From positions 1 through 33,285 of the forward strand of contig JAKEEW010000051.1 of NCBI GenBank assembly GCA_022616375.1: DNA of 33,285 nt, in the 5' to 3' direction. Below are positions 7,688 through 16,315 of the stretch, piece after piece (the first letter of the stretch is position 1; every line of letters starts with the position of its first letter). Source of the DNA: Sporichthyaceae bacterium (GTDB lineage Bacteria; Actinomycetota; Actinomycetes; JAKEEW01). Position numbers and translations under genes: made by a program. The notes beneath the pieces were generated by a model. That model made no database searches. It had not been told where the DNA came from and saw nothing but the letters and a program-made list of their open reading frames with translations.

Positions 7688-9727
7688 TCAAAGCAGCCGG
7701 ATCGGGACGCAGTTGCCGGTGTTGAACCCGCCGTTCCCGTCCGGCACCAGGGCATGGTTGGAGTCGGCGATCCGGGCGCACACCTTGGGCGGCAGATCGC
7801 TCCCGATCGCCTCGAGGAAGTCCTGACTGTCGGCCGCGCGGACCGACGGGTTCTCGTCCTCGATGTACCAGTCACCGGCGTTCCCACCGGCCTGCGAACC
7901 CATGATCTCCGCCGGTGGGTTGGTGCCGTCCCCACCGTAGATGTGCAGGTGGAACCCGGCGTGCCGATCCGGGGCGATGCCGGCGAACTCGGCCTGGTAC
8001 TCGATGACGATCTCGTTGCCGTCGAATGTGGCGCTGGTCAGGCACACCCAGCGCTCGTTCGACTGGATCTCCTCGGTGCACTGCTCGTCGGCCGGCACCT
8101 CGGGCTCGGACGGGCTCGGCTCCGGCTCGGAGGCGGTGGGCTCCGGCTCGGTCTGCTCACCGCCGCCAGGGGTGTTCACCGCCGGGCTGGTCGGCGGGCT
8201 GGCGGTGTTGCCACCGTCGTCCCGGTTGGCCAGCGCGATCGCAGCTCCGAGCACGACGGCCGCGATGGCGCCGGCGGCCACGATCGCGCCGAGCTTGCGG
8301 CCGGACGGGCCGGCGCCGCCGCTCCCGTTGCCGGCAGTCGGCGGCTGCCCGCCGCCCGGACCGCCACCCGGGGCGGCGTGGGTGCGCGGCACCATCCTGG
8401 TCCGGGCTACTTCAGGCTCGTCGTAGCCGGGGTGGCCGAGCGGGGTTCGGGTCGGCGGCGGTGCGGAGGTCGGCGAGGGTGGGCCGGGTGGTCGCGGCGT
8501 CGCCGGCGGTCTCGCGGCCGCAGCCGCCGCAGTGGCAGCCGTAGCCGGCGGGGTTGTCGCTGCTGCTGCCCCTGCCGCTGCTCCGGCAGCCCCCGCCGCC
8601 GCGGCAGGTGCCGGGGCGGCCGGGCGATGCTGCGCGCTCCCCGATCTGACCTCGCGCGCGTTCGTCGCCTCACCGCTGGCCAGCCAGGCCGCGCCGAGCG
8701 CGACCGCGTGCTTGGGGTGCGCGTCCACCGCGACCGGACGGCCGAGCTCGGCACCAACCAGCTGGGCCACGATCGGCATCCGCGACGACCCACCGACCAG
8801 CAGCACCGAATGCAGCTGGTCCGGGGTCACTCCGGCCGACCGCAAGGCACGGCGCAGCGCCTCGATCGACTCGTATAGCGCCGGACGGACCATCGCCTCC
8901 AGCTCGGTGCGAGTCAACCGGACCTCGCTGGACACGTTGGGCAGCAGCACCGGAATCGACACGTCGGTGTCCGACGACAACGCCTCCTTGGCGTCCACGC
9001 ACTCCTCGCGCAGCCGCCCGACCCCGGCGATCGCGGCCGGGTCCGACTCGTCCAGCTCCTCGAGCTTGCCGCCGAGTGCCGCGCGCACGTGGTTGAACAC
9101 CGCCGCGTCGAAGTCGATCCCGCCGAGCCGCTCGATCCCCTCCGGGTGGCCAAGAATGGCGAAGCCGGTGTCGGTCTTGCGCAACACCGCGGCATCGAAC
9201 GTGCCACCGCCGAGGTCGTAGACCGCGACCACGGACCCCGGCTCGATCCGCTGGGCCTGGGCATACGACGCGGCGGCCGCCTCGGGCTCGGTGGATAGGC
9301 ACACAGTGGTTTCTAGGTTGGCCATCCGGATCGCCTGCCGGAGCAGATCGGTCTTGTAGGGCCCCCAGTTCGCCGGGTGGCTCACACAGATCGTGTTCGG
9401 TAACCCGCCCTCGCGCGCACTCACCTCGTCGATCGCGAACCGCAACAGCCGCGACATCAGCGCCTCGGCCGAGTACGGAACCCCGGCCAGCAGGATCGGC
9501 GTGGTGTCGCCGAGCCGGCGCTTGAACTCCCGGGCCACCCGGCCCGGCTCGGTCAGTGCCCGGCGGTTGGCCGTCTCACCGGTCAGGAACGTCTCGTCCT
9601 GCCGCAGCAGTACCACGGACGGGATCGCGGCCGCCCTCGAGCCGAGCGAGGCGATCTCGGCCCGACCGTCCCGCCAGACCGCGGCCGCGGTGAACGTGGT
9701 GCCGAGATCGATACCGAGTGCGTACAT
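7688..9727 (-). CDS. Membrane-anchored Hsp70-family protein with disulfide-type C-terminal domain
   Basis: A 679-residue protein with an Hsp70-type ATPase domain at about 1-352: phosphate-1 GIDLGTTFTAAAV (5-17), phosphate-2 VYDLGGGTFDAAVL (169-182) and adenosine motif VLLVGGSSRMPIV (308-320). It has no Hsp70 substrate-binding domain. After the ATPase come an Ala/Pro-rich linker (about 366-430), a Gly-rich stretch, one hydrophobic segment (about 479-500), an acidic Pro/Glu/Ser spacer and a domain from about 548 with four cysteines (550, 562, 650, 673) that could form two disulfides outside the cell. The predicted topology is ATPase inside, C-terminus outside. GGAG eight bases before ATG 9727 supports the start. 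Residues 1-360 are nearly the same as in the protein encoded at 10433-12892. It faces a divergent gene at 9822. Its function is unknown; ATP-driven signalling across the membrane is an inference. Confidence 0.85.
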   Translation of the reverse strand: MYALGIDLGTTFTAAAVWRDGRAEIASLGSRAAAIPSVVLLRQDETFLTGETANRRALTEPGRVAREFKRRLGDTTPILLAGVPYSAEALMSRLLRFAIDEVSAREGGLPNTICVSHPANWGPYKTDLLRQAIRMANLETTVCLSTEPEAAAASYAQAQRIEPGSVVAVYDLGGGTFDAAVLRKTDTGFAILGHPEGIERLGGIDFDAAVFNHVRAALGGKLEELDESDPAAIAGVGRLREECVDAKEALSSDTDVSIPVLLPNVSSEVRLTRTELEAMVRPALYESIEALRRALRSAGVTPDQLHSVLLVGGSSRMPIVAQLVGAELGRPVAVDAHPKHAVALGAAWLASGEATNAREVRSGSAQHRPAAPAPAAAAGAAGAAAGAAAATTPPATAATAAAAAARPPATPRPPGPPSPTSAPPPTRTPLGHPGYDEPEVARTRMVPRTHAAPGGGPGGGQPPTAGNGSGGAGPSGRKLGAIVAAGAIAAVVLGAAIALANRDDGGNTASPPTSPAVNTPGGGEQTEPEPTASEPEPSPSEPEVPADEQCTEEIQSNERWVCLTSATFDGNEIVIEYQAEFAGIAPDRHAGFHLHIYGGDGTNPPAEIMGSQAGGNAGDWYIEDENPSVRAADSQDFLEAIGSDLPPKVCARIADSNHALVPDGNGGFNTGNCVPIRLL

Positions 9728-9771
9728 GAACCGCTCCGTATCAGCCAGCCGCCCTGGACCGGGGTAGGTAG

Positions 9772-9783
9772 GGGGATCTCCCC
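9772..9783. promoter_or_regulatory. Palindrome in a divergent promoter region
   Basis: GGGGATCTCCCC, with 5-base arms around TC, lies in the 94-bp region between the Hsp70-like gene (minus) and the small IniB-N-like gene (plus). The 8-mer GGGGATCT also occurs on the minus strand at 17398-17405, upstream of the IniB-like gene. A shared operator is possible but this is weak evidence. Confidence 0.25.
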
Positions 9784-9809
9784 GACGCCGACGGCGGTGT
9801 GTGTGCGCC

Positions 9810-9815
9810 TACAGT
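9810..9815 (+). promoter_or_regulatory. Candidate -10 element, leaderless start
   Basis: TACAGT fits TANNNT and ends six bases before the ATG at 9822, the geometry expected for a leaderless transcript. No clear -35 is visible. A GGAG lies only two bases before the ATG, too close to work well as a ribosome site. Confidence 0.4.
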
Positions 9816-9821
9816 GGAGCC

Positions 9822-10436
9822 ATGGAATCGGGCCGCCCCCTTCGCGAAGCATTCGCCGAGCTTCTCCACGACGACGGCGCCCGTGACGCGTACGCGACTG
9901 ATCCCGATGGCTTCCTCGGAGCATACGGCCACCACGACCTCCCGGGCAGCCTGGTCGCGGAGGCGATTGTCAGCTTCGCCGACGCGTCCCCGCCCGAGGT
10001 GGCCGAGCATCTGGCCCCGTTCGTGCAGGCACACACCGGCATCGGATCGGCACCGTACGACGCGGCTACCGACCCCGGACAACCGCTTGACCTGCTCGCG
10101 TCCGCACCGCCCGGGCTAGGGTTTGCCGACCCGGCCGATGCCGGCGAGTTCGCGCTGGACGGCACCGGACTGGAGCTGGACGGCGCCGAACCGGCCGGCG
10201 AATCGATGGCCGACCTGGGCTTCGGAGCCGGCGCGACCTGGCAGCCCGCGCAGCTGGATCGGGATCCGGCCGGCCAGGATGAGCCGGACCAGAGCGTCGA
10301 CGGCGACGCGACCGAGCTCACCGATTTCGACGAGGCCGATGCCGAGCTGCCGGCGCACGCGCTGGAACTGCCGGTGCACGAGCCCCCGGCCGACGCCGAC
10401 GAGCCCGAGAAGGACGGCCAGGTCGACGGCTTCTAG
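9822..10436 (+). CDS. Small acidic protein with an IniB-like N-terminal domain
   Basis: A 204-residue protein with no recognisable enzyme motif. Residues about 5-66 are predicted helical and share a pattern with the IniB-like protein encoded at 16316-17269: a leucine-rich helix, then A..YA.DP.G.L...G and a further helix (here AYATDPDGFLGAYGHHDLPG). The rest is low-complexity, rich in Asp, Glu, Ala and Pro, strongly acidic and probably disordered. No signal peptide or membrane segment is visible. It is the only plus-strand gene inside a minus-strand block. It is divergent from one Hsp70-like gene, and its stop overlaps the stop of the other in a CTAG palindrome (10433-10436). It could be a soluble partner or client of the two Hsp70-like proteins, or a second IniB-type subunit; both are inferences. 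Confidence 0.75.
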   Translation: MESGRPLREAFAELLHDDGARDAYATDPDGFLGAYGHHDLPGSLVAEAIVSFADASPPEVAEHLAPFVQAHTGIGSAPYDAATDPGQPLDLLASAPPGLGFADPADAGEFALDGTGLELDGAEPAGESMADLGFGAGATWQPAQLDRDPAGQDEPDQSVDGDATELTDFDEADAELPAHALELPVHEPPADADEPEKDGQVDGF

Positions 10437-12892
10437 CCGGCCGGCCGCACCGTCACTTCAGCTACTGCCGCACCCTGAGACAGCGTGACCCAGACGCTGT
10501 CGCCGAGGACCGCCAGCCCGAGCGGCCTGGCGCCTACCTCGACCGAGCTCACCACCTCGCGGCTGACCCGGTCGACCAGTACCAGGGTGTTGTCCAGGTT
10601 GTCGATGACCCAGACCCGGTCGCCGTCGATCGCGATGCCGGCCGGTGCGGCACCGACCGGGATCGTATCGGTGACCTGCTCGGTGGCCAGGTCGATCCGG
10701 GACAGCGTGCCGGCACCGCGGTTGGACACCCACAGCGCCTCGCCGTCGGAGGCGAGCGTGTCCGGCCGCCGGCCGACATCGATCGTGCCGACCACGGCGT
10801 TGCTGGCCAGATCGATCTTGGAAACCTGGTTGAGGTCGGACTGGGTGACCCAGGCCGCGTCGCCGGTCACCACGACCCCGGTCGGGCCTTCCAGCTCGAC
10901 CGCCCCGGTGATGGTCCGGGTCTGCGGGTCGATCCGTTCCACCCGGTTGGATGTCGTCACCACCCACAGCGACCCGGCCCCGACGCTGAGCGCGAACGGC
11001 CTGGATCCGACCGGGATCTGGTCGGTGACCTGACCCGAGTCCGGATCGATCCGTGCAACCTCTGCGGCAGTGCGCCGGGTCACCCAGACCGCCCCGTCGT
11101 CGGTGACCGCGAGCGCGAGCGGCTGGCCGCCGCCAACCGGCACCAGGGTTGCCTGCCCGGTTGCCGGATCGAGCCGGGTGATCTCGTTCGTGCTGGTGGC
11201 GGCAACCCACAGCGCCCCGGCGTCGTCGGCCACGATGCCGTCCGGCAGCCTGGCGACCTCGACCGCGCGGGCCCGGGTCAGCTCGACATCGGTGGAGCCC
11301 GGTCCGGTCGGGTTGTTGCCGCCTGGCTCACCGTCGCCATTGCCCCCAAGCAGCACGATCAGGCCAACGACAAGGGCCACCACGACTGCGGCGGCGCCAC
11401 CGATCCAGACCACCATCGGCACCCGCGGGCCGGGGCCGCCGTCCGGCCGTTCGCCGTAGCCGACCAATGCCGGCCGGTCACCGGCCTCGGTGGTGGGCCG
11501 GTCGAGCAGGTAGTCGGCGTAGGTCCGCACCTGGGTGGCGTCCGACACGGCGTCCGGTTCACCCTCGTCCAGGTCAGCCTCGTCCAGCTCAGCGTCGTCC
11601 GACTCGGCGTCGGGCTCGGCGACAGCCGGCTCCGTCGCCATGACCAGGTCGGGCGGAGTGTCGACTACCGGTGCGGTCCCGAGCGCCAAGGCCGGCCGGG
11701 CCTCGGCGATCAGGGCGGTCTCGGGCTCGGTGACGCGCGCCGCCTCGGGTTCGGTGACCACGGCCGTCTCGGGCTCGGGCGTGAGCACTGCCGACGCCAC
11801 GGACGAGGTCCGGACCTCCCGGGCGCCTGACACCTCGCCACTGGCCAGGAACGCGGCGCCGAGCGCGACCGCATGCTTGGGGTGCGCGTCCACCGCGACC
11901 GGACGGCCGAGTTCGGCACCGACCAGCTGGGCCACGATCGGCATCCGCGACGACCCACCGACCAGCAATACCGAATGCAGCTGGTCCGGGGTCACCCCGG
12001 CCGACCGCAACGCCCGGCGCAGCGCCTCGATCGACTCGTACAGGGCAGGACGGACCATCGCCTCCAGCTCGGTGCGAGTCAGCCGCACCTCGGTGGACAC
12101 GTTGGGCAGCAGCACCGGGATCGACACGTCGGTGTCCGACGACAACGCTTCCTTGGCGTCTACGCACTCCTCGCGCAGCCGGCCCACCGCCGCGATCGCG
12201 GCGAAATCGGTGTCGTCCAGGTCGTCGAGCTTGCCGCCCAACGCCTGCCGGACGTGGTTGAACACGGCCGCGTCGAAGTCGATCCCGCCGAGCCGCTCGA
12301 TCCCCTCCGGACGGCCGAGGATCGCGAACCCGGTGTCGGTCTTGCGCAACACCGCGGCATCGAACGTGCCACCACCGAGGTCGTAGACCGCCACCGCCGC
12401 GCCCGGCTCGACATACCGGTCCTGGGCGTAGAACACCGCGGCCGCCTCCGGCTCGGTGGTCAGCGTGACCGGCTGCTCGAGGTTGGCCATCCGGACCGCC
12501 TGCCGGAGCAGATCGGTCTTGTACGGTCCCCAGTTCGCCGGATGGCTCACGCAGATCCGCGCGGGTGACTCGCCTTCGCGGGCGGTCACCTCGTCCACGA
12601 CCGAGCGCAGCAGCTTGGACATCAGCGCCTCGGCCGAGTACGGCACCCCGGCCAGCAGGATCGGCGTGGTGTCGCCGAGCCGGCGCTTGAACTCCCGGGC
12701 CACCCGGCCCGGCTCGGTCAGCGCCCGGCGGTTGGCCGTCTCGCCGGTCAGCAGAGTCTCGTCGTCGCGCAGCAGCACGACGGAGGGAATGGCGGCGGTG
12801 CGGCCGCCCAGCGTGGCGATCTCAGCCCGGCCGTCCCGCCAAACCGCGGCCGCGGTGAACGTGGTGCCGAGGTCGATTCCGAGTGCATACAT
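10433..12892 (-). CDS. Membrane-anchored Hsp70-family protein with extracellular beta-propeller
   Basis: An 819-residue protein. Residues 1-352 are an Hsp70-type ATPase (GIDLGTTFTAAAV 5-17, VYDLGGGTFDAAVL 169-182, VLLVGGSSRMPIV 308-320). Then come a Thr/Glu/Pro-repeat and acidic linker (about 365-490), one membrane segment (about 494-516), a short Gly/Asn/Pro spacer and seven repeats of about 40 residues. The repeats are marked by LWV/VWV/AWV near 561, 602, 642, 680, 720, 760 and 800 and by IDP/IDL-type strands, as in YVTN/NHL-type beta-propellers. The canonical substrate-binding domain is absent. Predicted topology is ATPase inside and propeller outside. The ATG lies six bases after the IniC-like stop, so the gene is probably the last of the LuxR-IniB-IniA-IniC-Hsp70 series; no strong ribosome site is visible. 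A sensor or envelope-binding role for the propeller is inferred. Confidence 0.85.
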   Translation of the reverse strand: MYALGIDLGTTFTAAAVWRDGRAEIATLGGRTAAIPSVVLLRDDETLLTGETANRRALTEPGRVAREFKRRLGDTTPILLAGVPYSAEALMSKLLRSVVDEVTAREGESPARICVSHPANWGPYKTDLLRQAVRMANLEQPVTLTTEPEAAAVFYAQDRYVEPGAAVAVYDLGGGTFDAAVLRKTDTGFAILGRPEGIERLGGIDFDAAVFNHVRQALGGKLDDLDDTDFAAIAAVGRLREECVDAKEALSSDTDVSIPVLLPNVSTEVRLTRTELEAMVRPALYESIEALRRALRSAGVTPDQLHSVLLVGGSSRMPIVAQLVGAELGRPVAVDAHPKHAVALGAAFLASGEVSGAREVRTSSVASAVLTPEPETAVVTEPEAARVTEPETALIAEARPALALGTAPVVDTPPDLVMATEPAVAEPDAESDDAELDEADLDEGEPDAVSDATQVRTYADYLLDRPTTEAGDRPALVGYGERPDGGPGPRVPMVVWIGGAAAVVVALVVGLIVLLGGNGDGEPGGNNPTGPGSTDVELTRARAVEVARLPDGIVADDAGALWVAATSTNEITRLDPATGQATLVPVGGGQPLALAVTDDGAVWVTRRTAAEVARIDPDSGQVTDQIPVGSRPFALSVGAGSLWVVTTSNRVERIDPQTRTITGAVELEGPTGVVVTGDAAWVTQSDLNQVSKIDLASNAVVGTIDVGRRPDTLASDGEALWVSNRGAGTLSRIDLATEQVTDTIPVGAAPAGIAIDGDRVWVIDNLDNTLVLVDRVSREVVSSVEVGARPLGLAVLGDSVWVTLSQGAAVAEVTVRPAG

Positions 12893-12898
12893 CGCCGG

Positions 12899-14371
12899 CT
12901 ACCGTACCGAGGCCCGAAGCTCGGCCAGCATGCCCTCGCAGGAACGCACCGCGACCCGGGCCGCCATCTGCAGCTCGTGGCTGGTCAGCGGATTCTCGGC
13001 GCGTTGCTGCCAGCGGGCCAGCGCACCGTTCGCGGCCGCCGCGAGCACATCGGGCTCGGCGTCCACCGGCAGCCGCAACCGCAGATGAGTGGCCGCCCCG
13101 GTGCCACCGATCAGGTGCTCCAGCTCTTCGACCACATCGGGTTTGCCGGTGACCCAGCCGGCCCGCACCGAGGACAGCACCCGCAGCTCGTTGAACGGGT
13201 GCGCGGACGCGATGATCTCTTCGATCTCGGCCGCGACCGCCTGGCTGCCGGCCACCGGCTCGGACCGGGTAAGCGCGTCGACGGCAAGCAGCGCGGACCG
13301 GCTCTTGAGCACGTCCCGGCGCTCGAAGAACAGCGAGCCGAGCACCTCGCGCAGGTCGGTGAGGCCGCTGCGCTCGGCCAGCACCTTGGCCAGGTCGGTG
13401 GCCGTGGACACCGCACCGCGGCGCAGCAAGGTGGAGCCGAGCCGCACCCCGAACAGGCCGAACCGGTTGAGCAACCCCTGCCGCTCGATCGAGGTCAGCC
13501 CGAGCTCGGGCATCAGGTTGACGAACCGGTCGGCGGACAGCAGCAGCGCCTCCACCTCGCGCGGGGTCCGGTCCCCGATCGTCCGCAGCTGGCGGACCTC
13601 CTCCTCGGTCAGCGTGACCGCGGTCTCGGCCAGTAGCCCGGCGACCGGAACCACGGTCTGCACCACTCGGCGCACCTTGTCATCCGTGGCCAGCCGGGTC
13701 GCGATCTTCCGGGCCGACGCCATCGCGTCCAGCCGGCCGGCGCCGATCTCGTCCGCCCTGGACAGGATCCCGATCGCGTTGACCGGGTTGGGCCGGGACA
13801 CCTCGGTGTCGTGGAACGCGCGCAGGAAGTCCAGGTCCTGCGAGTGCAAGTGGCGCATCAGGTAGAGAACCGCGTCCGCCGGGGTCTCCTGCTCCTCGGC
13901 GGCGAACATGTCCCAGGTGCGCTTGGCCACGTGTTCGGACAGCGACCCGATGCCCGGGGTGTCGACCAGGGTGGCGGTGCGCAGCGCCTGCGACGGCCAG
14001 GTGACCTCGAGGGCGTGGATGTCGTCGGTGGTCAGGCCGCCCAGGTCGATCTCGATGGTGCCGGCGTCCCGGCTGAACCGCAGCTGCCGCTGCTGGCCGT
14101 CGCGCTGGTTGGCCAGCACCTGGTAGGTGTGACCGTCCCGGTACCAGGTGACGATCCGGGTGCACTCGCCGGCGTCGGTCGGCGCCAGCCGCTCCCCCAC
14201 CAGCGCGTTGAGCAAGGTGGACTTGCCGGCCTTGATCCGTCCGGCGACCGCCACCCGCAGCGGCTTGTCCAGCCGGTCGCGCACCTCCTGCAGGCGGCGC
14301 TCGTGCTCGGTGCCGCGGTAGAGCTCGACCGCACGTGCGAGGACTGCCCGAGTCCGCTCGATCAACGTCAT
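12899..14371 (-). CDS. Dynamin-like GTPase, IniC-like
   Basis: A 490-residue dynamin-superfamily GTPase, close in length to mycobacterial IniC. G1 is GRIKAGKS (44-51) and G3 is DTPG (137-140). The G4 position reads LSRADE (203-208), a departure from NKxD also common in bacterial dynamins. The rest is mostly alpha-helical, with no hydrophobic hairpin, so membrane contact may depend on its partner. The start ATG overlaps the stop of the IniA-like gene in ATGA (14368-14371), indicating coupled translation and a likely heteromeric pair. Bacterial dynamins bind and remodel membranes; in mycobacteria the ini genes respond to cell-wall inhibitors. The same job here is inferred from gene order and family. 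Confidence 0.88.
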   Translation of the reverse strand: MTLIERTRAVLARAVELYRGTEHERRLQEVRDRLDKPLRVAVAGRIKAGKSTLLNALVGERLAPTDAGECTRIVTWYRDGHTYQVLANQRDGQQRQLRFSRDAGTIEIDLGGLTTDDIHALEVTWPSQALRTATLVDTPGIGSLSEHVAKRTWDMFAAEEQETPADAVLYLMRHLHSQDLDFLRAFHDTEVSRPNPVNAIGILSRADEIGAGRLDAMASARKIATRLATDDKVRRVVQTVVPVAGLLAETAVTLTEEEVRQLRTIGDRTPREVEALLLSADRFVNLMPELGLTSIERQGLLNRFGLFGVRLGSTLLRRGAVSTATDLAKVLAERSGLTDLREVLGSLFFERRDVLKSRSALLAVDALTRSEPVAGSQAVAAEIEEIIASAHPFNELRVLSSVRAGWVTGKPDVVEELEHLIGGTGAATHLRLRLPVDAEPDVLAAAANGALARWQQRAENPLTSHELQMAARVAVRSCEGMLAELRASVR

Positions 14372-16209
14372 CCGGTCACCGCCAAGGCCATGCCGCGGAG
14401 CTGGCGGAGCCTGGCGAGCTCGGCATCGAGATCCTTCAGCCGCTTCTGCGCCTCACCGGTGGTGCGGTTGGCCGCTTCCTGCGCGGCCGACAGCGCCTGC
14501 GAGCAGGACCGGTTGAGCTCCTCGGCGCGCGTGCTGTAGTGGTCGCGTAGCTCGCGCTGGATCCGGCGCAGGGTATCCCTGGAGTCCTTGCCGACCCGGA
14601 AGCTTACCTCGTCGCAATACCGCCGGATCGCGTTCTTGGCCTGGCTGCGCCGGCTCAGCAGCTGCCGTTTCTTCTCGGTGCGCAGGCTGCCCACGCCCAT
14701 CACCAGGCCGATTCCCACCGCGAGCGGGCCGAGCGCCAGGCCGGCCATGCTGCCCAGCATGGTGAACATCAGGATTCCCATGTAGGAGCCCTTGAGCGCG
14801 GTCATCGCCTGCTTGCTTACGCTCATCTTCTCCAGGTCGATCTTGTTGTCGACCTCGGCCCGGTTGAGCAGCTCGGTCGGGTTGTAGACGGTGAGCCGGT
14901 CGAACACCTCGCTGGACGCGGCCTGAAAGTGCTGGTAGACCTCCTCGCTGAGCTCGTCCGCCTTGAACCGCAGGAACGCGTAGTTCGCGACCAGCTCCTC
15001 GGCCACCCGGCTCTCCAGCCAGCCTTCGACCTCGTGCCACACGTCGGCCGGGTCGTACTCGTCGACCAGCTCGTCGCCGGCATTGACCACATCGCGGATC
15101 CGGGCCCGCAGGTCGTGGTCGACGTCGGAGTTCAGGTCGGCAATGCCGTCGTTGAGGGTCTGGCTCCACCGGGCGGCCGCGCTGCGCAGCGCCTCGACCT
15201 TCGTCTTCACCTCGGTCAGGTCGTCGATCACCTGCTTGCCCCGAGTCGGGTCGGCCAGCACGGTCCGCTCCGCTTCGAACTGGGTCGCGATCTGGTCGCA
15301 GATTGCGGCCACCTCCGCGGCCGCGTTCGCCGCCAGCCGGTTGACCGCGCCGCCGGCGACCCGGCTGCTCACGAACGACACCAGGTCGGCGAACCCGGAC
15401 TCGGTGTTGAGCGCCTGGTCGTTGGCCTGGATCGCCCGGGCGCGCAGCGCCGAGGACACCGCGACCACTTGGATGCCGGGGAAGCTCTGCAGGTGCCGCA
15501 CATCCAGGTCGCGGATGGTCCGCCAAGCCGGGTAGAAGTCGCTCTTGGTGATGACGCAGACCACCGTCTCGCACATCTCCCTGGCCCGCCGGAGGAACTC
15601 GAACTCCGCGCTGGTCAGCTCCTGGGACGCGTCGGTGACGAACAGCACCGCGTCGGCCATCGAGATCGCGGCCAGGCTGGCCGCGGCGTGCGCCGAGTTG
15701 AGTCCGCCGACCCCGGGGGTGTCCACGATCACCAGGCCGGACTCGAGGATCTTGCGGGGCACCTGGACGATCACGCCGGCCGGCCGGTCGCCGTTCGGCC
15801 CGGCCTCGGAACCGTGATCAGAACCGGCGGCGCGGCCCGGCTCGACCACATACTTACGTATATCTGCGACGTCGATCGGGTCGCGCCGCGGCGGGTCGCC
15901 CTCGCGCAGCAGCTCGGCCTTGAACTCCGGGCCGTAGCGCAGGTAGGTCGGCACCGCGGTGGCGATGTCGTCGTCCACCGGGCAGACCGTGATCCCGAGC
16001 AGCGAGTTGACCAGCGAGCTCTTGCCCTGCTTGAAGTCCCCCGCGACCACGATATGGATGGCCGGATCGGCCAGCGTACGCTTCACGGCCTGCAGCCGGT
16101 CGGCCAGATCGCGCCGGCCGTAGGCGGTGCACGCCCGCAGACCCAGGTCGACGATCTCGGCCACCCGCGGCCCGATCGTTGCGGTTGCGGCCTCAGCTGA
16201 CGCGGTCAC
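14368..16209 (-). CDS. Dynamin-like GTPase with membrane hairpin, IniA-like
   Basis: A 613-residue bacterial dynamin, similar in size to mycobacterial IniA. Motifs: G1 GDFKQGKSS (57-65), G3 DTPG (163-166), G4 TKSD (221-224). A long helical stalk follows. A hydrophobic double segment (about 474-508) is probably the membrane paddle. A C-terminal Arg/Glu/Ala-rich coiled coil spans about 555-605. I chose the GTG at 16209 because GGGAG lies about eight bases upstream and the protein then begins shortly before the conserved helix; the open frame extends further upstream through the intergenic hairpin but without family similarity. It lies after the IniB-like gene, separated by 106 bases that contain a large hairpin. 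It is coupled to the IniC-like gene downstream. Confidence 0.88.
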   Translation of the reverse strand: MTASAEAATATIGPRVAEIVDLGLRACTAYGRRDLADRLQAVKRTLADPAIHIVVAGDFKQGKSSLVNSLLGITVCPVDDDIATAVPTYLRYGPEFKAELLREGDPPRRDPIDVADIRKYVVEPGRAAGSDHGSEAGPNGDRPAGVIVQVPRKILESGLVIVDTPGVGGLNSAHAAASLAAISMADAVLFVTDASQELTSAEFEFLRRAREMCETVVCVITKSDFYPAWRTIRDLDVRHLQSFPGIQVVAVSSALRARAIQANDQALNTESGFADLVSFVSSRVAGGAVNRLAANAAAEVAAICDQIATQFEAERTVLADPTRGKQVIDDLTEVKTKVEALRSAAARWSQTLNDGIADLNSDVDHDLRARIRDVVNAGDELVDEYDPADVWHEVEGWLESRVAEELVANYAFLRFKADELSEEVYQHFQAASSEVFDRLTVYNPTELLNRAEVDNKIDLEKMSVSKQAMTALKGSYMGILMFTMLGSMAGLALGPLAVGIGLVMGVGSLRTEKKRQLLSRRSQAKNAIRRYCDEVSFRVGKDSRDTLRRIQRELRDHYSTRAEELNRSCSQALSAAQEAANRTTGEAQKRLKDLDAELARLRQLRGMALAVTG

Positions 16210-16240
16210 GGCGTGCTCTCCCGTTCGTAGCTCTCTCTCG

Positions 16241-16289
16241 TGCCAGCGGGCCCCGAAGACCGTGTGGTGGTCTTCCGAGCCCGCTGGCA
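16241..16289 (-). terminator. Large intercistronic hairpin between IniB-like and IniA-like genes
   Basis: Bases 16241-16251 pair perfectly with 16279-16289 (11 bp). After a 3x3 internal mismatch, 16255-16261 pair with 16269-16275 (7 bp), leaving a 7-base loop. It lies 26 bases past the IniB-like stop and before the ribosome site of the IniA-like gene. There is no T-tract on the minus strand, so it may be a partial terminator, an RNA-stability element or a processing site that sets IniB above IniA and IniC, rather than a complete terminator. Confidence 0.7.
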
Positions 16290-16315
16290 TCGTTCGGTGC
16301 GGAGATCGGATCAGA

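Noticed and set aside
7688-12892. DnaK chaperones
   Set aside because: Both proteins lack the substrate-binding domain and lid and carry a membrane helix and outer domain instead; no DnaJ or GrpE gene is nearby.
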